From: Benincasa hispida
Lineage: Eukaryota > Streptophyta > Magnoliopsida > Cucurbitales > Cucurbitaceae
Assembly (NCBI RefSeq): GCF_009727055.1
Contig: NC_052360.1
Coordinates: 67,895,343-67,959,342 of the forward strand
Length of the DNA: 64,000 bases
Direction of reading: 5' to 3'
Made by a program: the position numbers and the translations under genes. This document shows, piece after piece, positions 45,276 to 56,837 of this stretch (within the stretch, counting starts at the first letter, position 1; each line of letters opens with the position of its first letter). The notes beneath the pieces were generated by a model, which saw only the letters and a program-made list of their open reading frames with translations, made no database searches and was not told the DNA's origin.

Positions 45276-46137
45276 TGTTTGATATTGAACAGTTGGAAAT
45301 ATTTGTTTAAGGGTCGTAGATGTTATTTGAGATATCTCTGCATTGATAGTTTTCTAGTAATGGGATGGTTTTCGAAAATGCTGATTTTGCAAAGTACTTT
45401 CCTTATTGAGTTTTTTCTTATGTAATATTATTTGCAGACCTCTTTCATTTTTTATGTGTGCAACAACTTTGGAAGTTAGTGTCGCTCGTCCATGTATCCC
45501 TTTGTATATATTTAAAGGACATCTAGTCCTTTGGCTAGGGTTGGCCGTTTTGTTTTAAGAAGCAACATTGTGCTTGACTGCTATAAGTGTTTGGTCGCAA
45601 TTGTAGGTAAGAGAAAGAGCTGTATTGCTTGGAGATGCACTCTGAGTTGCTTACTGCTTGTGTATTGTAATTCACCTAAGAAGAGTTTCTAAAACTTAGA
45701 GGGCGCCTAAGCTATTCGAGCAAAGGGGACTTTATTCTTAGGAGGAAAGATCTAGTCCTGATGAAAAGGAGTCTCGCGACTTAAGAGGAATTTAAGTTTT
45801 GTAGAGAGGAAGTCTTGGTCTTAGGAGAAATCTAAGACATTCTTCACTAATACCATAGCTTAGGGAAAGCATGAGTTACCGCAAGAGGGAGCCTCAAACC
45901 TAGGAGGAGCCTAGGTGAATGGTTGAGTAATTACGCAGTTCGGGAGTCACTGTACTTGTATATCTATTACAGATAAGCACTACGTTGTAATTGTTTAATC
46001 ATTGATATTAGTGAAGTTATCACTGCCCCAGATGTAGGTGATTTACACCGATCTGTGTTACCAATCTCTTATGTTCTTTTATATACTTTTTATTTATGGT
46101 AATTGTTTTGTGGAATGCTGTAACATTGTCTATAACA
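45276..46137 (+). mobile_element. SIRE-like copia 3' LTR
   Basis: Starts TGTTTGATATTGAACAG right after the polypurine tract and ends TCTATAACA. Length 862 bp with TG...CA ends. The middle has the family's AGGAG.CTTAGG-type repeats (GGAGCCTCAAACCTAGGAGG). The end has CCCCAGATGTAGGTGATTT, parallel to the LTRs at 41,456 and 19,645 but clearly more diverged. TTTGTATATATTTAAAGGAC near 45,503 could be its TATA box. Confidence 0.75.
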
Positions 46138-46988
46138 TGGTTAACGTGTAATAGACACCTCCTTACACCTTTCAATATGTTTATTCCAATTAGTTTCTGA
46201 TGAACTCTTGGTTAAGATTCCTTGCTAGAAAATACAATTAAAGTGGACATAACTATTGAATACTTTTAAATCATTGGTTTGAGTCGTTTGCCACGTGAAG
46301 CTTTTTTCTTATGATGGGACAAAGTAAACTAAGTGAAAAAGCACTTCAACCATCTTTCTATTAGAGAAACTAAAGTGTGTTTAAAATGACAATAGCTTTT
46401 CTTTTAAGTAAATTACCTTTTGTTCAACTATTTAAATATGAAGTGCTTTTTTTTTTTTTTTTTTTTAATTTAAACTCTATTAGTGTTGACATATTTATAG
46501 AATTTCATTTTTTTTGAAGTATGGTGAAACATTGTAATGATTTTCTTAAACATCTTTTAATTAACTATAAGAAAAGAATTGTAAACTTCGAAACATTTCG
46601 TAGATACTTTATATCGTGGAATTAGAGAGGAATCATCCTTGAGGTATATAAAATCTTATTGTATTAAACTTTGAGATAGTCCTTAAATTTAGTGTCAAGT
46701 GTATTCTTTATTCCTTCATCTCATATATGTAAGTATATATCTATTTTATTTGGTGTATTGCTTTTATACTTTAGTATAGGAATTTTAGGTCTACTTCAAC
46801 AGTACCTGAAATTTCAACACAATAGTCAAACAAATAATTATTCATTTTATAATAGAAGATTTGACGAAAATTTTAGTTGAAACTAATAAAATATAATTTG
46901 GAAAGATACCATAAAAACTTTCAAAACTTTAGATATGAATTGAAATCCAAGTTGCACAACATAGTTGAGGGATAAAGAATAATATAAC
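46138..46988. other. Noncoding AT-rich DNA
   Basis: No gene. A poly-T run of about 22 bases lies at 46,445. The open frame at 46,692-46,880 has no known similarity. Confidence 0.6.
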
Positions 46989-47166
46989 GGGTAATTGTTT
47001 TAAATGGTAGAACTGCTAGAAATATGTTGAAATATAATAAAGTGTCGTTATCTATCAATTATAGACAATGATAGACATCAAGATGATCCATTTTGTTGTT
47101 TATTACTGATTGATAGTGATATGTTGTTATATTTGTAAACAAGTTAGCTCATTTTTCTATATTTAA
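46989..47166. mobile_element. MITE of the GGGTAATTG family
   Basis: Starts GGGTAATTGTTTTAAATGG and continues AGAACTGCTAGAAATATG, TATCTATCAATTATAGAC, AATGATAGACATC and TGATAGTGATATGTTG. The right end GTAAACAAGTTAGC is degenerate. It is the best-preserved left end of the four family members in the window (5,140, 10,207, 14,135, 46,989). Confidence 0.65.
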
Positions 47167-47999
47167 AAAAAAATTCTAATATAATTTTGATTAACAAATA
47201 TTTTATTTTTATTTTTATTTATTTTTTTTTTTTTTTATAAAAAAAGAAAGTTTTGAATTGGGTTTGGTCCAAATAAGTATAAGTTTAAGAAAACAAACAA
47301 AAACCCTTTTATAGATAGAGAGAGAAAGAGAGAGAGATATGCTTTTACTTTAGAGAAGAACCCACTTTGTGTAATATATGTTAATGCCACTTTATGAAAA
47401 AGCAAAGGCACAACCAAAACCAAAGTGCAACCAACTGGATTTTTATTTTATTTTGAAAAGAAAATATATTTACATATAAATAAAGCATAATCTTGGGTTT
47501 GATCATATTCTCTCTTCCTTTCTAAAGATTTGATTCAAAAATAACTTTTTCTCCTAATTTTTTTTTTTTTTTAAAAAAAAACAAAAGCAAGTTGTTTGCT
47601 AAATATTCACCACCCAAAACCTTGAGATAGAGCTTCTTTTTTGACACATTTTTTTTAATTACATTCCTCAAGTGTTTCCCCATAAATTGGTTGGTGCTCA
47701 ACAGCTCATTTATAAGTAATATATAAAAATAATAATAAACTGCCTTTAATCCAATATGGATTTATGCAAAAAGTTCTCTATTGAATGATTGAAAGTTTAA
47801 AGTTCCTTTTGATCAATCAACTTGTCCTCTCAATATCAATTTAAATCTATCATTTCAATTCCATTAATTTCCATTATTTACATTTTAGAAATTCCATAAG
47901 ACAGATATAATATTGCACCATATATCAGTTAATCAAATAAAAAAGCTGGCCAACATTACTCATCATTTTTATTTTAATTTATCATTTTTTTTAATTTTA
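47167..47999. other. Noncoding AT-rich DNA
   Basis: Poly-T and a short GA-rich repeat (about 47,318-47,337). No gene. Confidence 0.6.
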
Positions 48000-49140
48000 A
48001 TTTTTTTTTAAAATACTCTCCGACTCCCAAAAGTTTCAATTATATCCTTAAAATTTTAAGAAATACCTTCATCGTTAGTTCTCGATGGAAATAGTTAATA
48101 CTTTTAATATAACTTGAATTTTTTAATACTTTTAATATAACTTAATTTTTTTTTCAAAAGTTCAATAATACTCTTTAACTTAATATAAAAAATTGTCAAA
48201 TACTCTTGTCAATTACGACTAATATATAGACAAAAACCATTAGTGTTTGATTTAAAAAATACCACAAAATTTTTAAAGTTGCATTAATACCTTTAGTATT
48301 AAAAAAAATGTTTGCTCATTAGTATATGAATGGAAATCATTTGCTTACACCCAATAACACACACTTTCCTATTTTTCTGCCTTCTATTTCCTTTTCTTCT
48401 TCAATATCCTTTTACTCCCCTTTTTCTGTGCAATCTCCAATCTCTAAAACTAACTATCTCTATTATCTTATATAACTTGTAGCAAGATGAAAGATAATAA
48501 TAGAACGACTATCTGTAGTGATAAAGACGTTGTTGATACTTTTTTTAGTTCAAATTAGTCTATTTGTTAAGATCAGTTAAGAAGCTTTTCAATGATAGAT
48601 GATGATATTCTTTTCTTAGCTCTTTTTATATTTTGATATTCATTGTTTTATTCAGTTTTAAGTAGAAATTTTGATTTAAAAGTTTTTGTAATTTTTTTTA
48701 AAATTTTATGTTTTAACTTGAAGTTGTGGATTTTGTTTGGTTTCAAAGAAATTGAGGTAAGAAACAGGAGAAACGAGAGCAAAGATTAGATATCTATATT
48801 AAAAAATATTGAGAGCATTTTTAAACTTTATTTTTTTTTAAAGTTAAAAGGTATTAATACAACTTTTGAAACTTGAAGAACATACAGACAAGGTACTGAA
48901 AGTTTTCACCCATATACTGTCAGTATAGGAGTATTTTTTAACTTTATTTTAAAGTCTAAGAGTATTATTGAGACTTATGATAGTTCAAGAGTATCTTTGA
49001 AATAAAGTCTAAAGACTTCTATTCAAAACTAACCGTAAGAGTATTTTTTATTTTTTAAACTTTTTTCTTTATAAACTTTAAGGGTATGAGTGAAATTACC
49101 TTTGAAAGTTAAGGAATATTCTTTTTTTTTTAAAAGCATA
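48000..49140. mobile_element. Element with long (about 300 bp) inverted repeats
   Basis: The left arm (48,015-48,310) and the reverse complement of the right arm (48,830-49,120) share the same order of words: AGTTTCAA then ATATCCTTAAA; GTTAGTT followed by a GATGGAAA/GAATAGAA word; TTCAATAATACTCTT; AAATACTC; and TTGCATTAATACCTTT or its variant. The phrase AATACTCTT/AAGAGTATT is repeated within each arm. The centre (48,330-48,800) has no open frame. Long inverted repeats without coding sequence suggest a non-autonomous Mutator-like element, but the ends and target duplication could not be set. Confidence 0.5.
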
Positions 49141-50440
49141 AAGTTCAAGTGTAATTTGCTTTAATTTAGCCAAAATTCAATTTTCCTTTGAACTATATTT
49201 TTGGTAAACTATAGAATGAAAACTACGTTGCTTTATAGAAATCAGAAAAGCGTGTGTGTTATTGTGTACAACTATATAAAATATTAAGATTGTTGTTACC
49301 ATTTATTACATCTCACAAACAAGGTTAAAATCATTTACATAATTCATTTTTTTCATATAAGATTATAAGTAGTCAAATAAAATTTAAGTGAACAATATTA
49401 GAAATGATATAACACATACCGTTCAAACTTTACACGCTATGTCATTTTCATCGTATTTTAAAGTTACAAAACTCTCCGATAATATTTTTTAAACAAAAAT
49501 TCAAAGTTTAAGGATATTTTGTGTAACCTAACCTAATTTGTGCAAGAAACGTACTCAAGAAAAGATCATAGGTCTATTTTTCTTGATTAAAAAAACATAG
49601 TAAAAAGGAGAAACTTTTAGTTTTTTTTTTCCTTTCCTTTTTTGAGTATAGAAATTTTAGGTTTTATCCTTCATAAACTATTTGATTAATCTCAAGGGTG
49701 ATTAGTTTAATGTGAAATCGTGGGTCATACAACGTAATCATATGCTTAGTTAAATATATCCAAATATATTAATTTAGGAAGTGTGCATCCTAGGTTAGAG
49801 ATCAAAAGCATGATTAGTATTTGGTAGGAGCTGCCCTTTGGGATTAATGTGCTTAATTAATCTCAAGTTGTATTGCATAGCATAAAGTGTTATTCCTTTA
49901 TGCTTGTTGTTTTTGTAATTAATTAATGTATAGTTGCCTCTATAATTGATCATACATAGATTTCCACTGCATGGTGTTGCTTTGTTTAACATTTAAATTT
50001 GTTGTTTAATTGGTTAATGTTGTGATGTTTTGTTCATGGGGGTCATTATTGGTCTTTAAAATTGGAATTTCCAACCATCTTTCTTTGCCAATACACAAAT
50101 TAAGGCCTCAGAAGATTTGTTCACAACATTATTTGTTTATTTTATAAGCACATAATCTTTAAGAGGTTGGAAAAAAAATCATGTAAATTGGATGATATAT
50201 ATATTTATAGAAACCATTCGAAACATGATTTGAATTATTATATGAAGAGAATCAATTTAATGATATATCTTTTGGTTTTTGTCCCAATGCTTAGTCGCAA
50301 GAGGCAACCATATTTTTTTTGTGTTATCACGTATTCCATTTCAAAATACTTATCAAATGGAGATTTAGAGGTTGAGTTCGAACATTTTTTTTAATGGAAT
50401 TAAGATGATTCTCTTAGGGATCGAGTTTTTTTAGTCAGTA
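49141..50440. other. Noncoding AT-rich DNA
   Basis: No gene. Open frames at 49,795-49,992 (-) and 50,167-50,394 (+) show no domain. Confidence 0.6.
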
Positions 50441-50610
50441 GGGAATTAAGGATATGTTCTTATTTCATTTTTTGTTTTTTGTTTTTAAAAATTAAGCTTA
50501 TAGATGTTACTTTCATCTCCAAACTTCTTTCTTTATTATCTACTTTTTTTTACTAATGGTTTAGAAAACCAAGTCAAATTTTGAAGACTAAATTTTTTTT
50601 AAATACTTGC
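50440..50610 (+). repeat. Dispersed repeat, copy 2
   Basis: TTTTTGTTTTTAAAAATTAA, TCTCCAAACTTCTTTCTTT, GTTTAGAAAACCAAGTCAAA and TTGAAGACTAAA follow the order of the copy at 13,610-13,790. Confidence 0.5.
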
Positions 50611-50639
50611 TGTTATAATAGTTATATTTTACTATGTAA

Positions 50640-50782
50640 TTATAAGGTTTGTGTATTTGTAATTTCTATTGTTGGTCAGGTAGTTCCTTATTTAAAGTAA
50701 ATATCTTTACCTTTTTATACATATATATATGAGATTAATGCTCAGGGAAAGGTAAATATTATCTTACATGTATCAGAGCAGG
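50640..50782 (+). mobile_element. Copia 5' LTR end and primer-binding site
   Basis: TGTATCAGAGCAGG at 50,769-50,782 is a near match to the copia PBS TGGTATCAGAGCAGG. The stretch before it, with GTAATTTCTATTGTTGG and ending ATCTTACA at 50,768, is in the position of the 5' LTR end. The ending TTACA agrees with a CA terminus. The start of the LTR is not identifiable and similarity to the 3' LTR at 55,367 is weak. Confidence 0.5.
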
Positions 50783-51279
50783 TTAAAATCATTTCTCAAT
50801 TATTTTCCTATTTTCCCCTTCCCCAAATCATTTTCGTCTCCTTCACTATGTGGGGTTCTCTATTAATTGGCCTAAAATAGATAACTTGAATTCGAAAATG
50901 CAAAAGATTAAACGGGGTTGTTTGTTTTCAAGAACTAGAACTAAGTGAAAAAGCAAGAATTGATATAGGAAATTTAGTGATGAGAGAAATAAGAGAGATT
51001 ATGAGATAAGATTCAATTGAAAATGAAATCTTTGAGATTTTATGTAAACTAGACAAATTCTATCATTGACATAACAAAGAATCATGCAATTAGATTATTC
51101 AATAGTTTATTAAGAATAAATTCCTAATGTCCTAATTAGCTAATTTGGCAATTAACCATAATCTAGGTCTACACTACTTCATAAAGACATTTCACAATTA
51201 ATCCCTAAATTGCATTAAACTCAGGATTATATGGGCATAATGGAAGATGATCCAATCAACTTCCAATAAACTCTACAAA
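50783..51279. other. Degenerate leader and deleted gag-integrase region
   Basis: About 500 bp separate the primer-binding site from RT. Gag, protease and integrase should occupy over 2 kb, so they have been deleted. A pol-like DDPINF trace appears near 51,247. Confidence 0.5.
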
Positions 51280-52829
51280 TTCTAACTCTCAAAAGTGGAT
51301 AAATGCTATAGAAGAGGAAATAAAATCTATGAAAGACAATAACGTTTGAGAACTTGTCGAATTGCCATCAGGAGTAAAACCCATAGGTTGTAAATGGATA
51401 TTTAAAACCAAAAGGGATTCACATGGAAATATTGAAAGATGTAAAGCTCGTCTTGTTGTAAAGGGTTTTACTCAAAAGGAAGACATTGGTTACAAAGAGA
51501 CTTTCACTCTGATTTCATTGAAAAACTCTTTTAGGGTAATCATGGCATTGGTAGCTTACTTTGATTTAGAGCTACATCAAGCGGATATAAAAACAACATT
51601 TCTCAATGGGAATCTTGATGAGATGGCTTATATGGTCAATTAGAAAACTTTGTGTCTGGTAATTCAAAGTCTATGGTATGCAAATTGAAGAAATCCATCT
51701 ACGACCTCAAGCAAACTTCTCGTTAATGGTATCACAAATTCTATGAACTGATAACCTCTTTTGGTTATAAGGTGAATATAGAGGAAGATTGTGTATATCA
51801 CAAGTTTAGTGAGAGTAAATCAATCTTTTAGTGTTATATGTCGATGACATACTCACAACAAGTAAAGATGTAGGTTTATTGTATGGCACTACAAGACTTC
51901 TCAAAAAGAATTTTGAGATGAAAGATCTTGATGATGTTTCTTTTGTATTAGGAATTAAAATACTGCGAGATCATTCTCAAGTTATTTTGAGATTGTCACA
52001 AAAGAACTATATTCAAAAGATTTTGAGTAGAATTGGCATGAAAGATTGTACATTAGGAGATATCCTAGTCACTAAAGGTGATAAATTTCATTTAAGTCCA
52101 TGCCTCAAGACCACACTCGAGACTAAGGAGATGCAAAGGGTTTTCTATGCATCGGCTGTTGGAAGTCTAATGTATGCTCAAGTATGTACGCATCTAGATA
52201 TTGTGTTCATAGTTAGAGTGTTAGGCAGAAATTTGAGCAACACAGGGATGGATTATTGGAAAGCAGCTAAACGGATTATAAGGTATTTATAGAGAACCAA
52301 AGATTATATGTTCACTTATCGGAGATCGAAAGTTTTTGAGATCATTGGATATTGTGATTCCAATTATGTTGGATACTAAGACACTTTGCGATCCACTTCA
52401 AGCTATATCTTCATGTTGGCTGGAGGAGTTGTATCTTGGAAAAATGTTAAACAAACACTTATGGCTTCTTCTACCATGGCTGCAAAGTTTATAGCATGTT
52501 ATGAGACATCCAATCATGGAATATGGTTGCGAAATTTTGTCACTGGACTGCGAATAGTGGTTGGCATAGAAAGATCACTAAAATGATTTTGTGACAATAA
52601 GTCAGTAGTGATGTATTCCAACAACAACAGAAGCAATATGAAGTCAAAACATGTAGACGTGAAGTTTCTGGTTGTTAATGAAAGAGTTCAAAAAGGTAAA
52701 GTTTTGATAGAACACATAGGAACAAACTCTACGGTGGTAGATCCATTGACTAAACGTTTACCACATAAAGTTTTTCATGAGCATGTTACTCACATGGCTT
52801 TTAGTCATTTTTCTGATTCCATGGTTTAA
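51280..52829 (+). pseudogene. Ty1/copia RT-RNase H
   Basis: The relic starts at about 51,280 with SNSQKWINAIEEEIKSM. It continues with IGCKWIFKTKRDSHGNIE, CKARLVVKGFTQKEDIGYKE and LELHQADIKTTFLNGNLDE (51,362-51,643), the fingers and first catalytic Asp of RT. A frameshifted bridge (51,644-51,830) has KLKKSIYDLKQTSR. The next frame (51,831-52,292) begins with the intact active-site loop LYVDDIL and gives FVLGIKI and ASAVGSLMYAQVCTHLDI. RNase H (52,386-52,586) reads MASSTMAAKFIACYE, with Lys where the catalytic Glu normally stands, and ends at 52,829 with VDPLTKRLPHKVFHEHV. Two stops and one frameshift lie between these blocks. Inactive. Confidence 0.92.
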
Positions 52830-52948
52830 TGGGAGTTTGTTATTAAGGATGTTCTTTGTCCTTATTTTATTGGGAAATTGCATTGTATGGCAAATACATT
52901 TTAAGAAACTAAAGTCATGACTTCAACTTTTTTGTAATTGCAGGTGTG

Positions 52949-53036
52949 GCAATCACGAAGCAATCACATAGTAATCATATGAAAATCAGATAGCAATCAC
53001 ATAACAATCACATAGAAATCAGATAGCAATCAAATT
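52949..53036. repeat. 11-bp minisatellite, 8 units
   Basis: Eight consecutive 11-bp units of consensus GCAATCACATA (variants GTAATCATATG, AAAATCAGATA, ACAATCACATA, GAAATCAGATA). The length is exactly 88 bp, with no indels. It lies in the 3' untranslated part of the copia element. Confidence 0.9.
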
Positions 53037-53494
53037 TTTAGGTAGAAGTTTTTTGACATGTTTGCAAATAAACAGAACCTAGGGACATGCGCCCAATTTT
53101 AATTTTTTTTAATTAAAGTTGCAATGCCCCTATTTTGTTTATTTTCTATATAGAATAAAGTTGATGGTTTATGTTTTATTATCTGAACTTGTTTACCATG
53201 CATGCGGCACATAAACTTTTTTTTTTGGATGATCTCACTGAGGAATTTGGACCAATTGGAAACAGGCATGATCTAAATCACTTTGCAGTAGTTTTTATGC
53301 TATCCATCCATACTTGATCTGTATCATTGAATCTATTTGAATCAGTGATCAAGGAAGGTTTAGTTATAAGGGTAGTGATGAAAGTCACCTTGATTCCGTG
53401 ATAATACAAGAGATGGACCAGATTGAACTAAAGGAGAATTATAACTTGTTTATGTGTGCTTAAGATTTATGTGATTTAATTATATCAGACACAT

Positions 53495-53499
53495 AGACA
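53495..53499. repeat. Target-site duplication, left (AGACA)
   Basis: AGACA directly precedes LTR-A and recurs at 55,345-55,349 directly after it. Confidence 0.85.
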
Positions 53500-55344
53500 T
53501 GTTGGGTTTTATGTCCTAAAAACTCGCAGTTTGTAAAATGATAAACATTTTCTATTATCAATATATTTTTTATTGGTCTCATAAATTTTATGAAAGTCTA
53601 AATCCAATAAATTAAGACCCATGACTATTGTATGAGTACTTGAACTTTATGTAGAGACATAAGAGTGGATCAGATTCGAGTAAATAGTCAAAATGATCTA
53701 TGGTACATGAATGAGGTTGGGTACCTTATTTCTGTAACACCATTGGATGCAACCTACTCTGTAGTTGTTACAAAGAGTTGTAAAGTGCTACATACGATGT
53801 GATCCTAATTCGTACATGTTATGACATAAAGAGTGGGGGCTTCCTATGCAATGAGTTTGCATAAGATCAGGACCAAGAAATAAGTCACTCTTACTTTATA
53901 ATGTTGTTTACTGTTTAAGACTGACTATTTCACCTAGATGACCAAGGTAACTCAATCTTAATTCTGAGCTAACTATAAACTCCTGTTTATTCAGGATTGC
54001 CCTTAGATTTTCATAGTTGAGGGTTGACTCAACAGCACTAGCTCAATAAGACTCCCATTTCAGGGGTAAGACCTGATAGATAGCTTGAGACATAGGGTGC
54101 AAGACGGAGTTCACGCCTACCCGATTTAGAGGTAGGAGAAAGATTGTTCTCTCAAGTACTGAATCCAGGTCTTGAACAAGGGGCCCCACCCTCTCACTGG
54201 GCTATGAGAGTTTGGTTTGGTGATTGGATCATAAACCAATTGTTCATTAGAGGATCAGTAGAGACTTGAGGAATAAGACGTAATCTCGGGGGTAAAACGT
54301 ATATTTGACCCAGTTGTTATTACAAACAACCTGTGAAGGGTCGACTTGCTGATTATGGTTAAATCATGTGGACATAATATATCTACAGTGAGGGGAGTGT
54401 AACTATGGGCTTTAGTGGAGTGACCCATTAGTTAATGAATGAAGATTAATCTAGTCTAATGAGTTTAGCCAATTAACCTCGGATCGTTAGAGCCCATGAT
54501 CTGTAGGTCTGCGAGGTCCCCTTACTAGCTCGTAATAGACTAGCTCTAGAATATCATGATAAGTTTATTTGAAACGTTCAAATTAGAATTAAGGGAATTA
54601 GTGATTATATGAGATATAATTATGTTTAATTTTATAATTAAACGGAATAGGATAATTTATATATTTAAATATATAAAGATGGATATGTGTTAAAATTAAT
54701 TTAATATTGATATTAAATTAATTAAGTTTTATTTAATAATTAATTTATGAAATTAATTCATTTTTCATTTTTAAAATCAAATAGATTTTTTAAATCAAAA
54801 TTTGATTTTTAGATAAAATTGAAAAAGGAAAAGAAACTAAAACAAAAAAAAATGGAAAAATGGGTTTTTCCATTATCTATCTTTGAAGTAGCTCACACAT
54901 GAAGCAACCATTTTTCCTTGTCTTCTCCAAGCATGAGCTGCAACTCATGCAACTCTTCTCTTTGTATGTTGATCTGCAATATAATGAGAAGATTTAAGTG
55001 AAAATCGGGCATGCAATCCACAGAATTTTGAAAGAAAATTTGGTTTGAAGAAAGGTTCTTCAACATAGATTGCTATAGTGAGCTTTTATACTTCATCCCT
55101 TGATTCAAGCTTATTTTGAGTCCCACAACTCAATCTAGAGCACCGAAAAAATAGTGGGGAAGATCTTGAGGTGACAAGATATGGAGAAGATAGCAGCTAG
55201 AGATGGAGCTTTGAAGAAGTTGTATAAGAGGTATGTCTTAAAACCCATTTTTCTGCAAAAACATGCTTTATATTATGCCAAAATTAGTGAATTTGAATGC
55301 TTCAATGATCCTTGTTTTTCCGCTGCTGTTGATACAATCTTACA
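53500..55344 (+). mobile_element. LTR-A solo LTR nested in a copia element
   Basis: Starts TGTTGGGTTTTATGTCC and ends GATACAATCTTACA, with perfect 5-bp AGACA flanks. Length 1,845 bp. Its first 1.43 kb matches 18,062-19,468. The last 400 bp include GTGGGGAAGATCTTGAGG and GAGCTTTGAAGAAG. The small open frame at 55,181-55,372 spans the LTR end and is not a gene. No internal element sequence is attached, so it is a solo LTR. It inserted into the 3' noncoding region of the copia element, between pol and the polypurine tract. Confidence 0.9.
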
Positions 55345-55366
55345 AGACATAGCCCAAGTGGGAGAT
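55345..55366 (+). other. Target duplication and polypurine tract of the outer copia element
   Basis: AGACA (right target duplication) is followed by TAGCCCAAGTGGGAGAT. The CAAGTGGGAGAT before a TGTTAG start is a standard copia polypurine tract, so it belongs to the outer element and primes its plus-strand DNA. Confidence 0.8.
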
Positions 55367-55833
55367 TGTTAGATATGTTTAAATAATAATATGTTAATTA
55401 AAGTATGAGCTATATATGTGGATTAATAATTTATCATATTGGGTTATTTTATTAGATTTGACCATATTATGTGATCTAATTAATTAAAGCCCTAGATTCC
55501 TAATTGAGTATGATCTTCATAGGTAAAAGCTCATTCCTAGTTAATTACTGTTTAATGGGAACCCTAATTGAACTAGTATGAAAAGAGACTTTAGGGCTAT
55601 GATCTCCAATATACCAAAACAATAAGCACTCAGTCTTTCTTGAATCCCATCTAGAGAAAGATCCCACTTAGGCATTTGGAGTTCTGGTTGAGGAAGATTA
55701 TAATCATATCAAAGTCATCTTGAAACTATCATCAATCACAATGGAATCTAGTATGTTATTTATTCTTGACAATTTGGTATGAATGATCCTAGGGATTATT
55801 TATTCAGTATATATATGAAATATTAGGCTAACA
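55367..55833 (+). mobile_element. 3' LTR of the outer copia element
   Basis: Starts TGTTAGATATG and ends TTAGGCTAACA, so the ends form a 6-bp inverted repeat (TGTTAG/CTAACA). Length 467 bp, usual for copia. It directly follows the polypurine tract. AGTATATATATGAAA sits near the end. Confidence 0.85.
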
Positions 55834-55849
55834 CAATCTTTTCCAAAAG

Positions 55850-56837
55850 CATTGAAATTTATGAAGCATACTTGAGTTTTGATGATTACAAGCATGCGTT
55901 ATCTAGCATTTCGTAAGCTATGTTTCTTTGATGATAAATTTTCTTATGACTTATTTTAACTGGAATGCATGATGTTTCAAAAGTTGGAGTTTTTTTACCT
56001 AACGGAAGTTTTATGATGATATAATGAGGAAATCCAATACTGAAGGTATGAAGGTATCTAGGTCCCTTGATACCTAAGGTATGATGGTATTCATGGCATT
56101 ACCACATGCATATAGGTACTATACTATCAACGCTGATTGTATTGAGATTACTCTACATCGGTTAAAGATTCAACATTGAGGGACTGAGCAAAAGAGGCTC
56201 TCTCTCAACTAAAGTTGGAGGATGATGATTTTCAAGGTTTGAAATGTTTTTCATGTTTTACATACTTATGATTTCAATTGTTTCCAAACCCTGAATTTTA
56301 GAGATGCATGTTATTTTTGAAGTTTATGTTCTATTTAATGCTTAATAAGAATGTTTAAAACGTAAGTCACTCACTAGACTAGTAATCCACTCTTTTCAAT
56401 GTTTTCTTTTTTCCCTAGGTAGTAATCAACTCCCCAGAGGTTAGTTTTCTGCTAGTCTGCCACTCAACATGCAAGTTTTGAAGTGAAAGGAAAAGGAAGA
56501 GAGGCTTAGGTTGTTGACTTTGCCTTGTTTAGAAGTTTTTCATCATGTACATATATGGACTAAGGGTAGTTTGGAGATGGGACCCACTATTCTGTATCTG
56601 TGTAAATATTCTACTATGTATGTATAAGCTTGTGCACCTGTTTGAGTTGTTTTGGTTGTGTAATGTCTGAAGAAATGAATGTCTATAATTGCTTATCAGG
56701 TGCTTAAGGATATGTAGAATAGGTTATGAGAGTTAAGATGGGTAATGGATGTCATAAGAGGATTGGCATCTACTGTCTTCACATCTTTTCCTAGGATAGA
56801 AAGGGATTATGGGAGGGGGTGTTACACTTTTGGTATT
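55850..56837 (+). mobile_element. Ty3-like LTR, 3' portion, with PBS-like end
   Basis: Shares with 2,650-3,742 the GCAAAAGAGGCTCTCTCTC word, AGTCACTCACT.GA, CCTAGGTAGTAATC..TCCCCAGAGG and ACTGTCTTCACATCTT, and ends GGGAGGGGGTGTTACA at 56,826. The following CTTTTGGTATT resembles the start of a TTTGGTATCAGAGC primer-binding site, but adjoining LTR-B sequence begins at once, so this could be chance. The 5' half of the LTR is missing, next to the copia 3' LTR. Confidence 0.6.

Larger units (their letters stand above)
52830..53499 (+). other. 3' noncoding part of the copia element
   Basis: No coding sequence. Contains an 11-bp minisatellite and is cut at 53,499 by LTR-A. It resumes at 55,345 with the polypurine tract. 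Confidence 0.6.

Noticed and set aside
45276..46137. Solo LTR
   Set aside because: A polypurine tract lies directly before it, which shows attached internal sequence, so it is a 3' LTR.
55181..55372. 63-codon frame at the LTR-A end
   Set aside because: It crosses the LTR end, target duplication and PPT, so it cannot be a conserved gene.
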